Both the position numbers and the translations under genes were made by a program. From Pontibacter korlensis (GTDB taxonomy: Bacteria > Bacteroidota > Bacteroidia > Cytophagales > Hymenobacteraceae): a stretch of DNA of 64,000 nt. Where the stretch lies: NCBI RefSeq assembly GCF_000973725.1, contig NZ_CP009621.1:1-64000 (forward strand). Direction: 5' to 3'. Under the pieces are notes generated by a model. The model was not told where the DNA came from. It ran no database searches and was given only the letters and a program-made list of their open reading frames with translations. This document shows positions 62,735 through 64,000 of this stretch, piece after piece (the stretch's first letter is position 1; each line of letters begins with the position of its first letter).

Positions 62735-64000
62735 TTAAGCTACTGCTACTTTTTTGACAGGTTCTTCATCTTTTTCTAAAATCGAGCTAAGGATCATCGG
62801 CACTTTGTAGCCACGGTTCTCACATAGCCACTGGTAAAGCTTGGCTACCCCTTCCTGCACGTTATGCTTCGGATACCATCCGGTAGCTTCCTGGAACTTG
62901 CGGGTATCAGACACATAATAATGCTGGTCACCTGGGCGCCAGTCACCGAACTTGAGCGGAATTTCATCGCCACGGTACTTGCCAATGGTTTTGAGCAGCT
63001 CCAGCAGGCTCACAGTGTTAGCCGGGCCACCACCAATGTTGAAAGCTTGTCCGCTGATGGTTGCCATGTTCTCCTGTGCCAGCAGGAAAGCATCCACCAG
63101 GTCCTCTACAAAGAGGATGTCACGCACCTGCTTGCCATCCCCATAGATGTTTACAGGTTGCCCTTCAATGGCTTTGATGGCAAAGTGTGCCACCCATCCC
63201 TGGTCTTCGTTTCCGTACTGGTGTGGGCCGTAGATGCAGCTCATGCGGAACACTGCCATCGGCAGGTTGTAAGTGCGGGCATAGTCTATCACGTACTGAT
63301 CGGCGGCACCCTTAGAGCAACCGTATGGACTGTGGAAGTCCAGGTGGCGCTGCTCTGAGATACCGTACTTCTTGATGTTGGCATCAGCCGGATAATAGCG
63401 CGACCCGTTGGAGATGAATTTCATGTCCTCCAGGCCACCATATACCTTATTGGTAGAGGTGAACACCAGCGGCGGCGGGTTATCCTGCCCGCGTATGGCC
63501 TCCAGCACGTTGATAATGCCCCGGGCATTGATCTCAAAGTCATTAATCGGAAGATCCAGGGAAGTAGTAACGGCTACCTGTGCAGCAAAGTGAAACACCT
63601 GCTCGGCGCGCTTCATTACCTGGCGCACGGCCTGCATGTCACGAATGTCGCCCACGTATACTTCCAGCCTGTCTCCGTAAGTTTCGTGCAGCCACTGCAG
63701 GTTTCTTTCAACGCCGTCGCGGCTCAGGCTATCAAACACCATTACACGCTTGCCCTGCTCCAGCAGGCGCTTTGCCAGGTTGGTGCCTACAAAGCCAGCA
63801 CCTCCTGTTATCAGCGTGTAAGGCTCTGTATCATCATCCACAGTACGCTTCACGTAGTTTAGCGCATCCAGCTTTTCGATGCCGTGTTTTGCCCACAGCC
63901 TGTAGAGCAACTTACTGGTGCCATCGGCACGCTTCAGGCCAAAATAGTATTCGCGGTCATCTAAATGGAAGCCTGCTACTGTTGGCAAGCTTGCATCCAG
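62735..64000 (-). CDS. NAD-dependent nucleotide-sugar epimerase (CDP-paratose 2-epimerase-like), 5' end outside the window
   Basis: At least 417 residues; the frame stays open to the right edge, and TTG 63988 is only the first start inside the window, so the gene is probably partial. The SDR nucleotide motif is TGGAGFVGTNL (61-71). The catalytic set is TSTN (177-180) with YGCSK (Tyr222, Lys226). The segments KVYGGLED, DFHSPYGCSKGAADQYV and MSCIYGPHQYGNEDQGWVAHF are close to CDP-paratose/CDP-tyvelose 2-epimerases. About 60 residues precede the Rossmann fold, more than usual, and may belong to an extra domain. It would supply a modified nucleotide sugar for the glycosyltransferases downstream. 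Confidence 0.85.
   Translation of the reverse strand: MDASLPTVAGFHLDDREYYFGLKRADGTSKLLYRLWAKHGIEKLDALNYVKRTVDDDTEPYTLITGGAGFVGTNLAKRLLEQGKRVMVFDSLSRDGVERNLQWLHETYGDRLEVYVGDIRDMQAVRQVMKRAEQVFHFAAQVAVTTSLDLPINDFEINARGIINVLEAIRGQDNPPPLVFTSTNKVYGGLEDMKFISNGSRYYPADANIKKYGISEQRHLDFHSPYGCSKGAADQYVIDYARTYNLPMAVFRMSCIYGPHQYGNEDQGWVAHFAIKAIEGQPVNIYGDGKQVRDILFVEDLVDAFLLAQENMATISGQAFNIGGGPANTVSLLELLKTIGKYRGDEIPLKFGDWRPGDQHYYVSDTRKFQEATGWYPKHNVQEGVAKLYQWLCENRGYKVPMILSSILEKDEEPVKKVAVA

Noticed and set aside
1..64000. CRISPR array, prophage or integrative element
   Set aside because: No spaced direct-repeat array, no integrase, and no phage structural genes were found; the only mobile DNA is the two IS110 copies.

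Overview
The window reads as a chromosomal segment of a Bacteroidota bacterium, most likely order Cytophagales and close to Pontibacter or Hymenobacter (an inference from gene content; no 16S or marker phylogeny was possible). Supporting signs are a type IX secretion C-terminal sorting domain, a TamB/lipidated-TamA (TamL) pair, the TANNTTTG type of promoter box in front of several genes, frequent non-ATG starts without clear Shine-Dalgarno sequences, and many short lipoproteins.

Layout. 1-12.4 kb is housekeeping: tRNA-Ile2(CAT), a HAD phosphatase overlapping a site-2 protease, a rhodanese coupled to a T9SS-sorted protein, a PASTA anchor protein, a double-length D-Ala-D-Ala ligase fusion, DnaB, then an Mpl-type muropeptide ligase and a DEDDh exonuclease. 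A tight row of DnaA-box-like 9-mers lies between dnaB and mpl. 12.5-14.0 kb is a complete IS110-family element. 14.1-24.1 kb holds a Cys-rich lipoprotein, an M48 lipoprotein protease, a FAH-family enzyme overlapping an M23 peptidase, a Bcp peroxiredoxin, the two halves of transketolase separated by a von Willebrand A protein, and an ECF sigma factor with a small membrane protein and a periplasmic sensor-like protein. 24.1-36.6 kb is mixed metabolism and hypotheticals, interrupted at 29.4-29.9 kb by an internally deleted second copy of the IS110 element that abuts a short-chain dehydrogenase lacking its N-terminus. 36.9-44.4 kb is the TamB-TamL pair; 44.4-54 kb holds miaA, a soluble 1740-residue hybrid histidine kinase with its single-domain response regulator and two small partners, and an NFACT protein.

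From 54.5 kb to the right edge, after a NUDIX gene, lies a compact minus-strand cluster: nucleotide-sugar epimerase (CDP-paratose 2-epimerase-like), MDR dehydrogenase, Gfo/Idh/MocA oxidoreductase, GT4 glycosyltransferase, three tandem CgeB-like glycosyltransferases and a SAM methyltransferase. It looks like a pathway that makes and glycosylates an unidentified product and continues beyond the window. It is my best candidate for an undescribed system.

Across the whole window the 7-mer TATACTT/AAGTATA is greatly over-represented, inside genes and between them; no annotated feature explains this.
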